A DNA stretch of 42,354 nucleotides from JAYEHC01 sp964490635. Lineage in GTDB: Bacteria > Patescibacteriota > Minisyncoccia > JAHIHE01 > JAGLIN01. Of this stretch, positions 27,001 to 33,520 are shown piece after piece. Within the stretch, counting starts at the first letter, position 1. The number at the start of each line of letters is the position of its first letter. The notes under the pieces are model-generated. The model was given only the letters and a program-made list of their open reading frames with translations, was not told where the DNA came from and ran no database searches. The position numbers were made by a program, and so were the translations under genes. The stretch covers positions 1-42,354 of the forward strand of contig CAZBCK010000001.1 in assembly GCA_964490635.1 (NCBI GenBank). Reading direction: 5' to 3'.

Positions 27001-27673
27001 CGCAGAAAAAAATAAGTTAAATTTAATAAAAAAAGAATTAGAACTAATAAAACCTTATTATACAACAAAACAAATTCATAAATGGCAAGGCGATTTAAAA
27101 AACAAGGAATGGATTATTTATACGGATTCAAAATTTAAAAATCCCAAAAATATAAAACCATATCCGAATATTAAAAAGCATTTGGATAAATTTCAAAAAG
27201 TTATAACTTCAAGCAATAAGCCGTATGGATTGCATAGGGCAAGGGATGAAAAATTTTTCAAAGACGAAAAAATAATAGTAGCAAGAAAATGCGCGGAACC
27301 TCAATTTTGTTATACTGATTTTGATTGCTATGTGTCAGCGACATTTTATGTAATAAAAACAGAACGAAGCAATTTAAAATATTTAACAGCTTTATTAAAT
27401 TCAAAGTTGATAAAATTTTGGTTAAAAAATCAAGGCAAAATGCAGGGCGATAATTATCAGATTGATAAAGAACCATTATTAAATTTGCCGTTAAAAATTA
27501 TTGACGCCAAACAACAAAAACCATTCATTAAATTAGTTGATCAAATTTTGGAAAAGAAAAAAGACAATCCAAAAGCGGATGTGGGGGAGTTGGAGAGGGA
27601 GATTGATGGGATGGTTTATGAGTTGTATGGGTTGAGTAAGGAGGAGATTGGGATTGTAGAGAAGTCGTCGTAG
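24029..27673 (+). CDS. Eco57I-type adenine-specific DNA methyltransferase (type IIG-like)
   Basis: A 1214-residue protein. Residues 1-230 form an unassigned N-terminal domain in which I see no sure nuclease motif. TYYTPREIVHYM (about 374) leads into SAM motif I DPACGSG (471-477); the catalytic NPPY is at 775-778; a long coiled coil of Lys/Glu helices (about 575-730) lies between them; a TaqI-like recognition region follows. N6-adenine methylation is inferred from NPPY. Residues 397-426 are encoded by an 89-bp REP element in frame, between the PRE block and motif I. The TAG stop lies in the first bases of another REP copy, so the natural C-terminus may be cut. Two further C-terminal copies lie downstream. 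Confidence 0.9.
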   Translation: MQKEKLENLIKDFSLEKLSEFLWDANFEKDKQDFSFLNPEDIFAVVQKLGEVKTDDNKKIIVATAKVRNDLSERSSRKKQYSLGKKILDNHLNCQAGIFVFYDKQGSFRFSLIYPTYEGTKRVLNSFKRYTYFVSKEQTNKTFLSQIGDGDFSTLDKIKDAFSVEKVTKEFFKEYKKLFEKLNKYFKKDKAFAIFASNNKINIENFSKKLLGQIVFIYFLQKKGCLGAKKNQRISEGDGKFLRNLFNKCVNEKKNFFNDCLEYLFYDSLNRKPEKAGSFYRDYFDCKIPFLNGGLFEPLNDYNWKNEFLNIPNEIFSNSFQKDGDGILDVFDLYNFTVDENSLNDQEVSIDPEMLGKVFENLLSENLRKGKGTYYTPREIVHYMCQESLTNYILNVVGVDLCVNPENAIKYNFTPHSGQTHRSAPTTAPTQKDIATLIKHNETKDNSQIPKSISKNAKLIDEKLASIKVCDPACGSGAFLVGMLQEIIKTRQILQPFINKETSEYNLKKETIQNCIYGVDIDPGAIEIAKLRLWLSLVVDYDLEGIEPLPNLDYKIMQGNSLLEEFEGVKFCEDENDLYKQLNELKEYKEEIKVKRNKNQKKVLDYYKINYKQDKQLEKETIKLSKENESIQKNIIKLQNRINILADNTERKTQKEELKNKKLKYFSESDRDKKDKLKQEINDLIDWFVKSVLEKEKEKIVVLRKNEKKKIEQLRSQKAKDDYWKQWSSEFLKEGKINELLEKIHDPKTEKPFFLWRLNFMEVFKGGGFDVVIANPPYIKEYTNKSVFDGLKNNPYYQGKMDLWYFFGAMGLDLLKDGGIETYISPNNWTTNAGASKFRNKILNDSVILTFLDFGNYKIFESAGIQTMVYVLKKNSEIKKYSVKFGKLLNDKVDGKSIEEFINSDFNIKNDEFVKYKVGFKRDKFKNKNVIFLDNSLSEIFKKIKEQADFYLTEKEVAQGMVFPQDCLNKKNQQILGNSYKIGDGIFVLSNAEKNKLNLIKKELELIKPYYTTKQIHKWQGDLKNKEWIIYTDSKFKNPKNIKPYPNIKKHLDKFQKVITSSNKPYGLHRARDEKFFKDEKIIVARKCAEPQFCYTDFDCYVSATFYVIKTERSNLKYLTALLNSKLIKFWLKNQGKMQGDNYQIDKEPLLNLPLKIIDAKQQKPFIKLVDQILEKKKDNPKADVGELEREIDGMVYELYGLSKEEIGIVEKSS
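25217..25305 (+). repeat. REP double-hairpin element, copy 1, in frame inside the methyltransferase
   Basis: The head hairpin GTAGGGGTTGACCTGTGTGT+CAACCC and the tail hairpin GGGCAGACACATAGGTCTGC+CCCTAC are separated by a 37-nt AT-rich spacer. 89 bp. It is translated as VGVDLCVNP, a spacer, then GQTHRSAPT, with no stop codon. Confidence 0.9.
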
Positions 27674-27757
27674 GGGTTGACCTATGTGTCAACCCAGAAA
27701 ACGCGACAAAACATATTTTACCCCATATTCAGGGCAGATACATAGGTCTGCCCCTAC
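27670..27757 (+). repeat. REP double-hairpin element, copy 2
   Basis: 88 bp with the same head and tail hairpins as copy 1 (CCTATGTGTC version in the head). It starts at the last base of codon TCG of the methyltransferase, and the element's TAG is that gene's stop codon. Confidence 0.9.
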
Positions 27758-27777
27758 GATTACGGTAAAATAATTTT

Positions 27778-27933
27778 AAAATTCAAATTATTAAATTAGT
27801 TAATCGGATTTTGGAAAAGAAAAAAGATAATCCAGAAGCGGATGTGGGGGAGTTGGAAAGGGAAATTGATGAGATGGTTTATGGGTTGTATAATTTAACA
27901 GAGGAGGAAATTAAAATAATAAAATCATCGTAG
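27778..27933 (+). pseudogene. Duplicated methyltransferase C-terminus, copy 2
   Basis: Reading KIQIIKLVNRILEKKKDNPE then ADVGELEREIDEMVYGLYNL and TEEEIKIIKSS, ending in TAG. It is a diverged copy of the last 50 residues of the methyltransferase (KLVDQILEKKKDNPKADVGE...). It has no start codon and no catalytic part. As in the intact gene, the stop comes from the following REP copy. Confidence 0.75.
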
Positions 27934-28017
27934 GGGTTGACCTATGTGTCAACCCAGAATATGCGATAAAACATATTTCATCCTGCATTCAGGGCAGACA
28001 CACAGGTCTGCCCCTAC
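27930..28017 (+). repeat. REP double-hairpin element, copy 3
   Basis: 88 bp, head TTG/CAA type, tail CAG/CTG type with CACAGG. It follows the second methyltransferase C-terminal copy and lies 20 bp before the RAYT start codon. Confidence 0.9.
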
Positions 28018-28037
28018 GGGAACGGTAAAATAAAAAT

Positions 28038-28646
28038 ATGCCAAACAAAAATTACAATTCTAAAATTCATCATCGCCAATCAATCAGATTGAAAAATTAT
28101 GATTATGTTTCGGATGGCGCGTATTTTTTAACAATTTGCGTACAAAATAAAGAACACAGATTCGGTGATATTATTGACGGAAAAATGATTTTAAATTCAG
28201 CAGGGGAAATGATAAAAAAATGGCTGCTGGAATTGAAAAATAAATTTGAAAATATTGAATTAGATGAATACATTATAATGCCGAACCATATCCATTTGAT
28301 AATTTTTATCATTGTAGGGGTTGACCTGTGTGTCAACCCAAAATGTGCGACAAAACAGGATTTATCCCGCATTCAGGGCAGACACACAGGTCTGCCCCTA
28401 CGACTACGACAACAAACCAACATCCCGCAAATTGTCCAATGGTTTAAAACAATGACAACAAATGAATATATTAGAAATGTGAAACAAAATAATTGGAAAC
28501 GATTTGACCAGAAATTATGGCAACGAAATTATTATGATCGCATTATCCGTAATGAGAAAGAATTAGACAAAATCAGAAAATACATTTTTGAAAATCCGCC
28601 AAAATGGGAATTAGATAAAAATAATCCTGAGAATTTATTTATGTAA
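28038..28646 (+). CDS. REP-associated tyrosine transposase (RAYT, Y1 HUH family)
   Basis: A 202-residue protein. The HUH motif is NHIHLI (H84, H86), preceded by ELDEYIIMP. The C-terminal LWQRNYYDRIIRNEKELDKI block carries the candidate catalytic tyrosines Y165/Y166, then KYIFENPPKWELD. RAYTs nick single-stranded DNA at REP hairpins and mobilise them. Five REP elements surround it. One (28314-28401) is inserted in its own coding region in frame, filling residues 93-122 in the loop between the HUH strand and the next helix (QIVQWFKTMTTNEYIR), where family members vary. All catalytic parts remain, so it may still be active. Confidence 0.9.
   Translation: MPNKNYNSKIHHRQSIRLKNYDYVSDGAYFLTICVQNKEHRFGDIIDGKMILNSAGEMIKKWLLELKNKFENIELDEYIIMPNHIHLIIFIIVGVDLCVNPKCATKQDLSRIQGRHTGLPLRLRQQTNIPQIVQWFKTMTTNEYIRNVKQNNWKRFDQKLWQRNYYDRIIRNEKELDKIRKYIFENPPKWELDKNNPENLFM
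28314..28401 (+). repeat. REP double-hairpin element, copy 4, in frame inside the RAYT gene
   Basis: 88 bp. The head is translated VGVDLCVNP in the same frame as in the methyltransferase. The spacer is one base shorter, so the tail is read in another frame (GRHTGLPLRLR). No stop codon arises. Confidence 0.9.
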
Positions 28647-28666
28647 AAAATAAAATCGCTGTTGCT

Positions 28667-28754
28667 GTAGGGGCAGACCTATGTGTCTGCTCGGAATATG
28701 GGATAAATTTTGTTTTGCCGTGTATTCAGGGCAGATACGCAGGTCTGCCCCTAC
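28667..28754 (+). repeat. REP double-hairpin element, copy 5
   Basis: 88 bp, most diverged. Here the head also has the CAG/CTG stem (GTAGGGGCAGACCTATGTGT+CTGCTC) instead of TTG/CAA, so stem pairing is kept by paired changes. It lies just after the RAYT gene. Confidence 0.9.
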
Positions 28755-28756
28755 GA

Positions 28757-28926
28757 CAAACAAACCCAAAACCATTTATTAAATTAGTTGATCAGATTAT
28801 TGAAATTCAAAAACAAAATCCAAAAACAGATACAGGGGAGTTGGAAAAAAGATTGATGGGATGGTTTATGAGCTTTATAATTTAACGGAGGAAGAGATTG
28901 GGATTGTGGAGAAAATTAGCAAATAA
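28757..28926 (+). pseudogene. Duplicated methyltransferase C-terminus, copy 3
   Basis: It begins KPFIKLVDQIIEIQKQNPKT then DTGELEK, matching methyltransferase KPFIKLVDQILEKKKDNPKA. One base is missing in GGAAAAAAGATTGATGGG, after which the original frame resumes (ELYNLTEEEIGIVEKISK-like) and ends in a native TAA. It keeps an end not cut by a REP and may be the ancestral 3' end of this or a sister gene. Confidence 0.7.
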
Positions 28927-29030
28927 GATAAAAAGCAATTTTTTTACAAAGGCTAAAATTTGCAAAAATGTCAGAAAGCATTTATACTAATTAAATAATA
29001 AATAATTTTAATTTTATAAGATAATTTACT

Positions 29031-29153
29031 ATGGCAAAAAGAAGAACCGGTGTTGGCAAGAAGAGAAAGACGCATTCTCACAAAACCGTAAAACGGCTTG
29101 AGATCAAACGACTTATGCTTGAAGAAAAGGCTAACAAAAAAAAGCGTAAATAG
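29031..29153 (+). CDS. 40-residue Arg/Lys-rich small protein
   Basis: Product MAKRRTGVGKKRKTHSHKTV then KRLEIKRLMLEEKANKKKRK. About half the residues are basic. It has its own intrinsic terminator 20 nt downstream and lies outside the REP cluster. The composition suggests binding to RNA, perhaps a lineage-specific ribosomal protein. I do not recognise a family, so this is a guess. Confidence 0.6.
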   Translation: MAKRRTGVGKKRKTHSHKTVKRLEIKRLMLEEKANKKKRK

Positions 29154-29172
29154 AAATTATGATAAGTTTTTA

Positions 29173-29204
29173 AACAACCCACTTTTTTGTGAGTTGTTTT
29201 TTTT
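29173..29204 (+). terminator. Terminator after the small basic protein
   Basis: AACAACCCAC pairs with GTGAGTTGTT (one mismatch) around a T-rich loop, followed by T6. Confidence 0.8.
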
Positions 29205-29324
29205 GTGAGGTTTGAGTGAGATTGGAAATTTAAATTTTAAAGTTAATAAAAAAGTATAATGATAAACAAAAATTCTTATAAATTTTGAAAGTACGAGAAT
29301 CAGCAATAAAATAATATATATTCA

Positions 29325-29471
29325 ATGAGATATAAAAAACCAATCACCGAAAAATTAAAAAACAACCGAGACTATGGAACCAACGAAATAACAGACATTA
29401 CAAAACAGTTTTTGATGTTTCCCAAGAAAATAATATTTATGAATTTTCAAAACAAAGAGAACCGGTTATAA
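29325..29471 (+). CDS. Doubtful 48-residue ORF
   Basis: Reads MRYKKPITEKLKNNRDYGTN then EITDITKQFLMFPKKIIFMN. No ribosome-binding site or known domain. It may be a fragment of a lost gene at the edge of the island. Apart from this ORF and the pentanucleotide run, I see nothing in 29205-29545. Confidence 0.25.
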   Translation: MRYKKPITEKLKNNRDYGTNEITDITKQFLMFPKKIIFMNFQNKENRL

Positions 29472-29510
29472 ACTAGTTCTCGCGGTAGTTAAAGTAATTA
29501 ATTTTAAAAA

Positions 29511-29535
29511 ATAAAATAAAATAAAATAAAATAAA
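29511..29535. repeat. Pentanucleotide microsatellite (ATAAA)5
   Basis: Five exact tandem ATAAA units just beyond the stop codon of dprA. It is noncoding, and no promoter is near, so no phase-variation role is evident. Confidence 0.85.
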
Positions 29536-29545
29536 TCTATAACAG

Positions 29546-30640
29546 CTATTTTGCTAGCACATATCTCATTCCTCCAACATTTCTAACTTTGCCTTTTATC
29601 TCCATAAGCGTTAATAAGCTGGAAAGGGCGGATGTGTTTATTTTGATAATCTTTGCCAGTTTATCAATTTGAATCGGTTCGTCAGCGGATAAATTTTCCA
29701 GAATAAGTTTTTCTTTTTCGTTGTCTGGGATTATTTCCCGTGCTTTTTTTATTTCTGCCACAGATTCCAAGTTCAGCTCTTCCAAAATATCTTCAGATCT
29801 GGTCACAGGTTTCGCTCCCAGCTTGATCAAATTATTCGTGCCGATGGAATTGTTTGAAAAAACACTTCCCGGAACTGCAAATACTTCACGATTTTGTTCC
29901 AGCGCAAATCTGGCAGTGATCAGCGCGCCTGATCTTTCAGATGCTTCAATAACCAGAATGCCCAGAGATAATCCGCTAATGATTCTGTTTCTGGTCGGGA
30001 AGTGCTGTTTTAACGGGGGAGTGCCGATCGGATATTCACTGATTATCGTTCCTCCGCTGGAAATAATATTCTCAGCTATTTGACAATTGCTTGATGGATA
30101 AATGCTTGCGGTATCAATTCCTCCTCCAAGAACAGCAATGGTTTTATTTTCTAGTTTTACACATTCATTGTGCGCGATAGTGTCAACGCCAAGCGCCATT
30201 CCGCTGACAATAGCCATTCCTGTTCCGGAAAGTTCGCTGGCAAGTTTGGATGCAACCTGTTTACCATAAATTGAGACTTTTCGCGATCCGACGATTGCAA
30301 TAGCCAGATCGTCTTTTTCTATCTTCCCTTTGAAATATAAAACGGCTGGAGCGCTACATGTTTCTTTCAAAAGTTTTGGATATGAACTTTCGTCTATTGT
30401 TACCATTTTGATATTTTCTTTTTCAAGTTTTTCAAATTCTTGATCCACAAAAATATTTTTTTTGCTTTCCAGAATTTTTTCCACAATATCTTGCTCAATT
30501 CCCGCTTCGTAAAATTCAAATGCTCTGGCATTCCACGCGCTCTCCATTGATTCAAAATGATTGATCAATTTTCTAAATCTAACAGGTCCTATTTGTGGGA
30601 TGAAATTAAAAGCGTTGTAATATTTTTTGTCGTTATCCAT
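29546..30640 (-). CDS. dprA: DNA processing protein DprA
   Basis: A 364-residue protein. An N-terminal SAM/HhH-like region (FNFIPQIGPVRFRKLINHFE) is followed by the Rossmann fold with GSRKVSIYG (118-126), SGMALGVDTIAHNECV, AVLGGGIDTASIYPSSN, FPTRNRIISGLS and EASERSGALITARFALEQNR, then a C-terminal winged helix (about 305-360). DprA loads RecA on incoming single-stranded DNA in natural transformation. Together with the PilB-like ATPase this fits a competence or type IV pilus system, as is common in CPR genomes. Length is normal. Confidence 0.96.
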   Translation of the reverse strand: MDNDKKYYNAFNFIPQIGPVRFRKLINHFESMESAWNARAFEFYEAGIEQDIVEKILESKKNIFVDQEFEKLEKENIKMVTIDESSYPKLLKETCSAPAVLYFKGKIEKDDLAIAIVGSRKVSIYGKQVASKLASELSGTGMAIVSGMALGVDTIAHNECVKLENKTIAVLGGGIDTASIYPSSNCQIAENIISSGGTIISEYPIGTPPLKQHFPTRNRIISGLSLGILVIEASERSGALITARFALEQNREVFAVPGSVFSNNSIGTNNLIKLGAKPVTRSEDILEELNLESVAEIKKAREIIPDNEKEKLILENLSADEPIQIDKLAKIIKINTSALSSLLTLMEIKGKVRNVGGMRYVLAK

Positions 30641-30716
30641 TTATTTTTTTTAATAAACTAAAAATAACTTACTGTTTTAAGGCTTTCTCACTTTTTCTGC
30701 CCCGTCGCAGTCTCTC

Positions 30717-30926
30717 AGAGCAAGCGTGCAATTTACCGGAGTTCTCTGCTAAGAGACTCCAGCGAGGCAAGNNNNNNNNNNNNNNNNNNNNNNNNNNNNN
30801 NNNNNNNNNNNNNNNNNNNNNNNNNNNNNNNNNNNNNNNNNNNNNNNNNNNNNNNNNNNNNNNNNNNNNNNAGAGCAAGCGTGCAATTTACCGGAGTTCT
30901 CTGCTAAGAGACTCCAGCGAGGCAAG
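30717..30926. repeat. Identical 55-bp sequences on both sides of a 100-N gap
   Basis: The sequence starting AGAGCAAGCGTGCAATTTAC and ending AGACTCCAGCGAGGCAAG occurs at 30717-30771 and again, exactly, at 30872-30926, with N at 30772-30871. It contains a hairpin (GGAGTTCTCT, AGAGACTCC) and is related to the 15885-15935 repeat. An exact 55-bp end overlap is what two contigs from a k=55 assembly graph would show, so the gap may really be an overlap. The remainder of 30641-31097 holds only the promoter at 31001-31030. Confidence 0.8.
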
Positions 30927-31000
30927 AGCGAGAAAGTCCTACATTTAAAATACCATAAAAAAGATATGGAATCAACGGTTATTTACTATCTGAATATTCG

Positions 31001-31030
31001 TTGTGACAAATTTAAATTTTGGTGTATAAT
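31001..31030 (+). promoter_or_regulatory. Promoter of the NUDIX-exonuclease unit
   Basis: TTGTGA (31001-31006), an 18-nt spacer, then a consensus TATAAT (31025-31030), 68 nt before the NUDIX start codon. Confidence 0.5.
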
Positions 31031-31097
31031 ATAAATAGTTCTTTTCTGGTAAGAAAAGTAAAAAACGGAAAAGTAGAACTGTAAATAATAAAATTCT

Positions 31098-31550
31098 ATG
31101 CTTGCAACAGAAGAAAGATTTAAAATAACCCCTGCTGTTTATTTGGTTTTGAAAAAGAACGGGAAAATGTTGTTGTCGCGTCGGTATAACACCGGGCACG
31201 AAGACGGAAATTATAGTTTAGTTGCCGGACATCTTGAGGGAAATGAATCGTTTCGGCAAGCGATGACCAGAGAAGCCAAAGAAGAGGCTGATATTATTTT
31301 GAATCCTGACGATCTAAAAGTTGTGCATATTACGCACAAAAGAAAAATGGCTGGCGATGACAGTGAAAGAATAGATATTTTTTTGACAACAGATAGATGG
31401 AAGGGAGAACCAAAAAATATAGAACCGGACAAATGCGATGATCTAAAATGGTTTTCAATAAATGATTTTCCGGAAAATATGGTTTCCTATGTCAGGCATG
31501 CTCTGAAACAGATTGAGGAAAATAGATTCTATAGTGAACTGAGATTTTAA
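31098..31550 (+). CDS. NUDIX hydrolase (MutT-like)
   Basis: A 150-residue protein with a Nudix box at 44-66: G44-x5-E50-x7-R58-E59-A-K-E62-E63-A-D65-I. The usual last Gly is Asp here; the catalytic glutamates are intact. A strand VYLVLKKNGKMLLSRRYNTG precedes it. The general layout, LLSRR...GHEDG.Y.LVAGH, is common in small NUDIX proteins that act on nucleotide triphosphates. Substrate unknown. It lies 23 nt before the exonuclease gene. Confidence 0.9.
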   Translation: MLATEERFKITPAVYLVLKKNGKMLLSRRYNTGHEDGNYSLVAGHLEGNESFRQAMTREAKEEADIILNPDDLKVVHITHKRKMAGDDSERIDIFLTTDRWKGEPKNIEPDKCDDLKWFSINDFPENMVSYVRHALKQIEENRFYSELRF

Positions 31551-31573
31551 ATAAACAAAATAAGAATTAATTT

Positions 31574-32281
31574 ATGAAACTTGTTTTTGACATTGAAACA
31601 ATCGGGGAAGATTTTGACACTCTTGATGAAACGACTCAAGGGGTTTTGACGCACTGGATTAAGAAAGATTCGTCAAATGAAAAAGAATATCAAATAGCGT
31701 TGGAAGATCTTAAAAACGGTTTGGGATTTTCTCCGCTGACGGGCGAGATAGTTGCAATTGGTGTTTTGGATTGCGATGAAGATAAAGGAGCGGTTTATTA
31801 TCAGTCGCCTGATAAAAAGGAAGAAGATTTTGAAGAAAAGGGGATTAAATTCAAAGCAATGACGGAAAAAGAAATGCTGGAAAGTTTTTGGAAAATCGCT
31901 GAGAAATATCAGGATTTTATTAGTTTCAACGGTCGCGCTTTTGATGTTCCTTTTATGGTGATTAGATCAGCCATTCACGGAATTAAGCCAAGTAAAAATC
32001 TAATGTCAAACAGATATTTAAACAGCCAGATATTTAATGCCAAGCACATTGACCTGCTTGATCAGCTGACTTTTTACGGAGCGGTTTATAGAAGAAAAGG
32101 CGGATTGCATCTTTGGTGCCGCGCCTTTGGAATAAAAAGCCCCAAAGCGGACGGAGTGACCGGTGATGATGTCGGAAAGCTTTTCAAAGAAAAAAAGTTT
32201 CTTGATATCGCAAAATATAATGTCGGCGATTTGCAGGCGACGAAAGCGCTTTATAAATATTGGGAGAAGTATGTGAAATAA
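31574..32281 (+). CDS. DEDDy 3'-5' exonuclease, PolB-exonuclease-like
   Basis: A 235-residue protein of the DnaQ/RNase H-like fold. Exo I is FDIET (D6, E8), Exo II is SFNGRAFDVPF (D124), and Exo III is YNVGDLQATK (Y215, D219), giving all four DEDDy acidic residues and the tyrosine. It matches the free-standing family related to the proofreading domain of family B polymerases. It removes nucleotides from 3' ends; its role in repair is inferred. Confidence 0.88.
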   Translation: MKLVFDIETIGEDFDTLDETTQGVLTHWIKKDSSNEKEYQIALEDLKNGLGFSPLTGEIVAIGVLDCDEDKGAVYYQSPDKKEEDFEEKGIKFKAMTEKEMLESFWKIAEKYQDFISFNGRAFDVPFMVIRSAIHGIKPSKNLMSNRYLNSQIFNAKHIDLLDQLTFYGAVYRRKGGLHLWCRAFGIKSPKADGVTGDDVGKLFKEKKFLDIAKYNVGDLQATKALYKYWEKYVK

Positions 32282-32315
32282 ATTGCTAAATTGTTGTATC
32301 GTTAAATTGTTAGCT

Positions 32316-32517
32316 TGTCATTCTGAACTTGTTTCAGAATCTGTCATTTATTACATCTAACCGAATCTATAAATCGCTAGACTTTTGAATGAGTTGAAAA
32401 TGCAATAATTGTGCAAATAAAAGATAACTGTGTTTGTGTCGTAGACGAAAATATAATGAAAATAGTATAAATCAAAATGAAATGTACAAAAGATTTTGAA
32501 ACAAGTTCAAAATGACA
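32316..32517. repeat. MITE-like element with 26-bp terminal inverted repeats
   Basis: TGTCATTCTGAACTTGTTTC plus AGAATC (32316-32341) is matched inverted by GATTTTGAAACAAGTTCAAA plus ATGACA (32492-32517), with two mismatches. The interior of about 150 bp has no ORF. It belongs to the TGTCATT-ended group. Confidence 0.7.
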
Positions 32518-32537
32518 TTAAATTTTAATTTAAAAAT

Positions 32538-32852
32538 ATGATTATCACAACAACGGACAAGATCCCGGGTAAAAATATTATTCAGACGCTTGGACTTGTC
32601 AAAGGAAATACTGCCAGAGCAAGAAATGTTGGCAGGGACATTTTTGCTTTTGCCAAAAATATTGTCGGAGGCGAAGTTATGGAATACACGAAACTGATTG
32701 CGGAATCAAGAGAACAGGCGATAGACAGAATGAAAGAAGAAGCGGAAAAAATGGGCGCGAATGCGATTGTTTGTCTCAGGTTTTCCAGCACGACTATTAG
32801 TGGCGGAGTTTCAGAGGTTCTGGTATATGGGACAGCGGTAAAAATTGAATAA
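32538..32852 (+). CDS. YbjQ/UPF0145-family protein
   Basis: A 104-residue protein typical of UPF0145: TTDKIPGKNIIQTLGLVKGN, a variable loop, GGEVMEYTKLIAESREQAID, RMKEEAEKMGANAIVCLRF, then a C-terminal strand VLVYGTAVKIE. Family members form pentamers and have been called heavy-metal binding domains; the role is unproven. Length is normal. Confidence 0.92.
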   Translation: MIITTTDKIPGKNIIQTLGLVKGNTARARNVGRDIFAFAKNIVGGEVMEYTKLIAESREQAIDRMKEEAEKMGANAIVCLRFSSTTISGGVSEVLVYGTAVKIE

Positions 32853-32882
32853 ACCAAATGAAGGTTTGTAAACAATAAAACT

Positions 32883-33029
32883 ATGGAAGAAAGTATGCCA
32901 TTTTTTGTAAAATTTATTTTGCTGATAGAAGCAGGGCTGTTTTTGTTTTTTATTTTTGCTCTCACTGTAAAAGTCCTTGAAAGAATAAAAGAAGCAAAAA
33001 AAGATAAATATAAAGATATTAAAAAATAG
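32883..33029 (+). CDS. 48-residue single-span membrane protein
   Basis: Product MEESMPFFVKFILLIEAGLF then LFFIFALTVKVLERIKEAKK and a basic tail. One hydrophobic helix (about 8-30), then an amphipathic Lys-rich end on the inner side. It lies 30 nt after the YbjQ-like gene on the same strand. No family recognised. Confidence 0.5.
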   Translation: MEESMPFFVKFILLIEAGLFLFFIFALTVKVLERIKEAKKDKYKDIKK

Positions 33030-33131
33030 CAAAGAATTAAGATATTGATTAGGTCTTGATAAATTATTTTTTCTGTGCTAGTCTTTTTAACAGTTATGCA
33101 GATAACGGTTAATTTATTAATTTATTAATTT

Positions 33132-33293
33132 ATGTCACAAGATAGTATGATTAAATTGCGCTGTAGTGAGTGCAAACAGATTAATTATCATTCAACAAAG
33201 AACAAGAAAACGATTAAAGAAAAAATTAAACTGAGAAAGCATTGTCCTTTTTGCAAAAAGCATACGGAACATACTGAGATGAAAGGGAAGTAA
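33132..33293 (+). CDS. rpmG: Ribosomal protein bL33
   Basis: A 53-residue protein: MIKLRCSECKQINYHSTKNK, then KIKLRKHCPFCKKHTEHTE. It has the two CxxC pairs (C11, C14, C38, C41) of the zinc-binding form of bL33. It is a component of the large subunit near the E site. The gene stands alone; a possible promoter, TTGATA...TAGTCT, lies at 33055-33083. Confidence 0.93.
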   Translation: MSQDSMIKLRCSECKQINYHSTKNKKTIKEKIKLRKHCPFCKKHTEHTEMKGK

Positions 33294-33330
33294 TATTGGA
33301 AATTAATGAGAGTTTGCTTTGCATAATTTA

Positions 33331-33477
33331 TTGTCATTGCGAGAAATGAAGTAGAACGATAATAAAACGAAATGCCGAAACAATCCCGTAACTACGCACA
33401 AAGAATTTAATTACGGGATTACTTCGTCGCCTTCTCGTGAATTACATTCATTCGGGTTTCTTGCAATGACAGTGAAG
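33331..33477. repeat. Palindromic element, TTGTCATTGCGAGAA family, copy 1
   Basis: The ends ATTGTCATTGCGAGAAATGA and GGGTTTCTTGCAATGACAGT are inverted relative to one another, and smaller palindromes lie inside (CAATCCCGTAAC...TTACGGGATT). It is about 147 bp between rpmG and clpP. A second copy lies at 41426-41598. Confidence 0.8.
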
Positions 33478-33520
33478 TTTATGTATTTTGTGATTTAAGA
33501 ATTTATTTATATTAATTATT

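Noticed and set aside
25217..28754. CRISPR array
   Set aside because: The five repeats are far apart, each is a double hairpin with a conserved interior, and coding sequence lies between them; there are no uniform unique spacers and no cas genes.
18974..29500. tRNA-Asn as the attachment site of an integrated island
   Set aside because: The island starts after the tRNA, but I found no convincing direct repeat of the tRNA 3' end at the far side (only TCTCGCGG near 29478, 8 bp) and no integrase gene.
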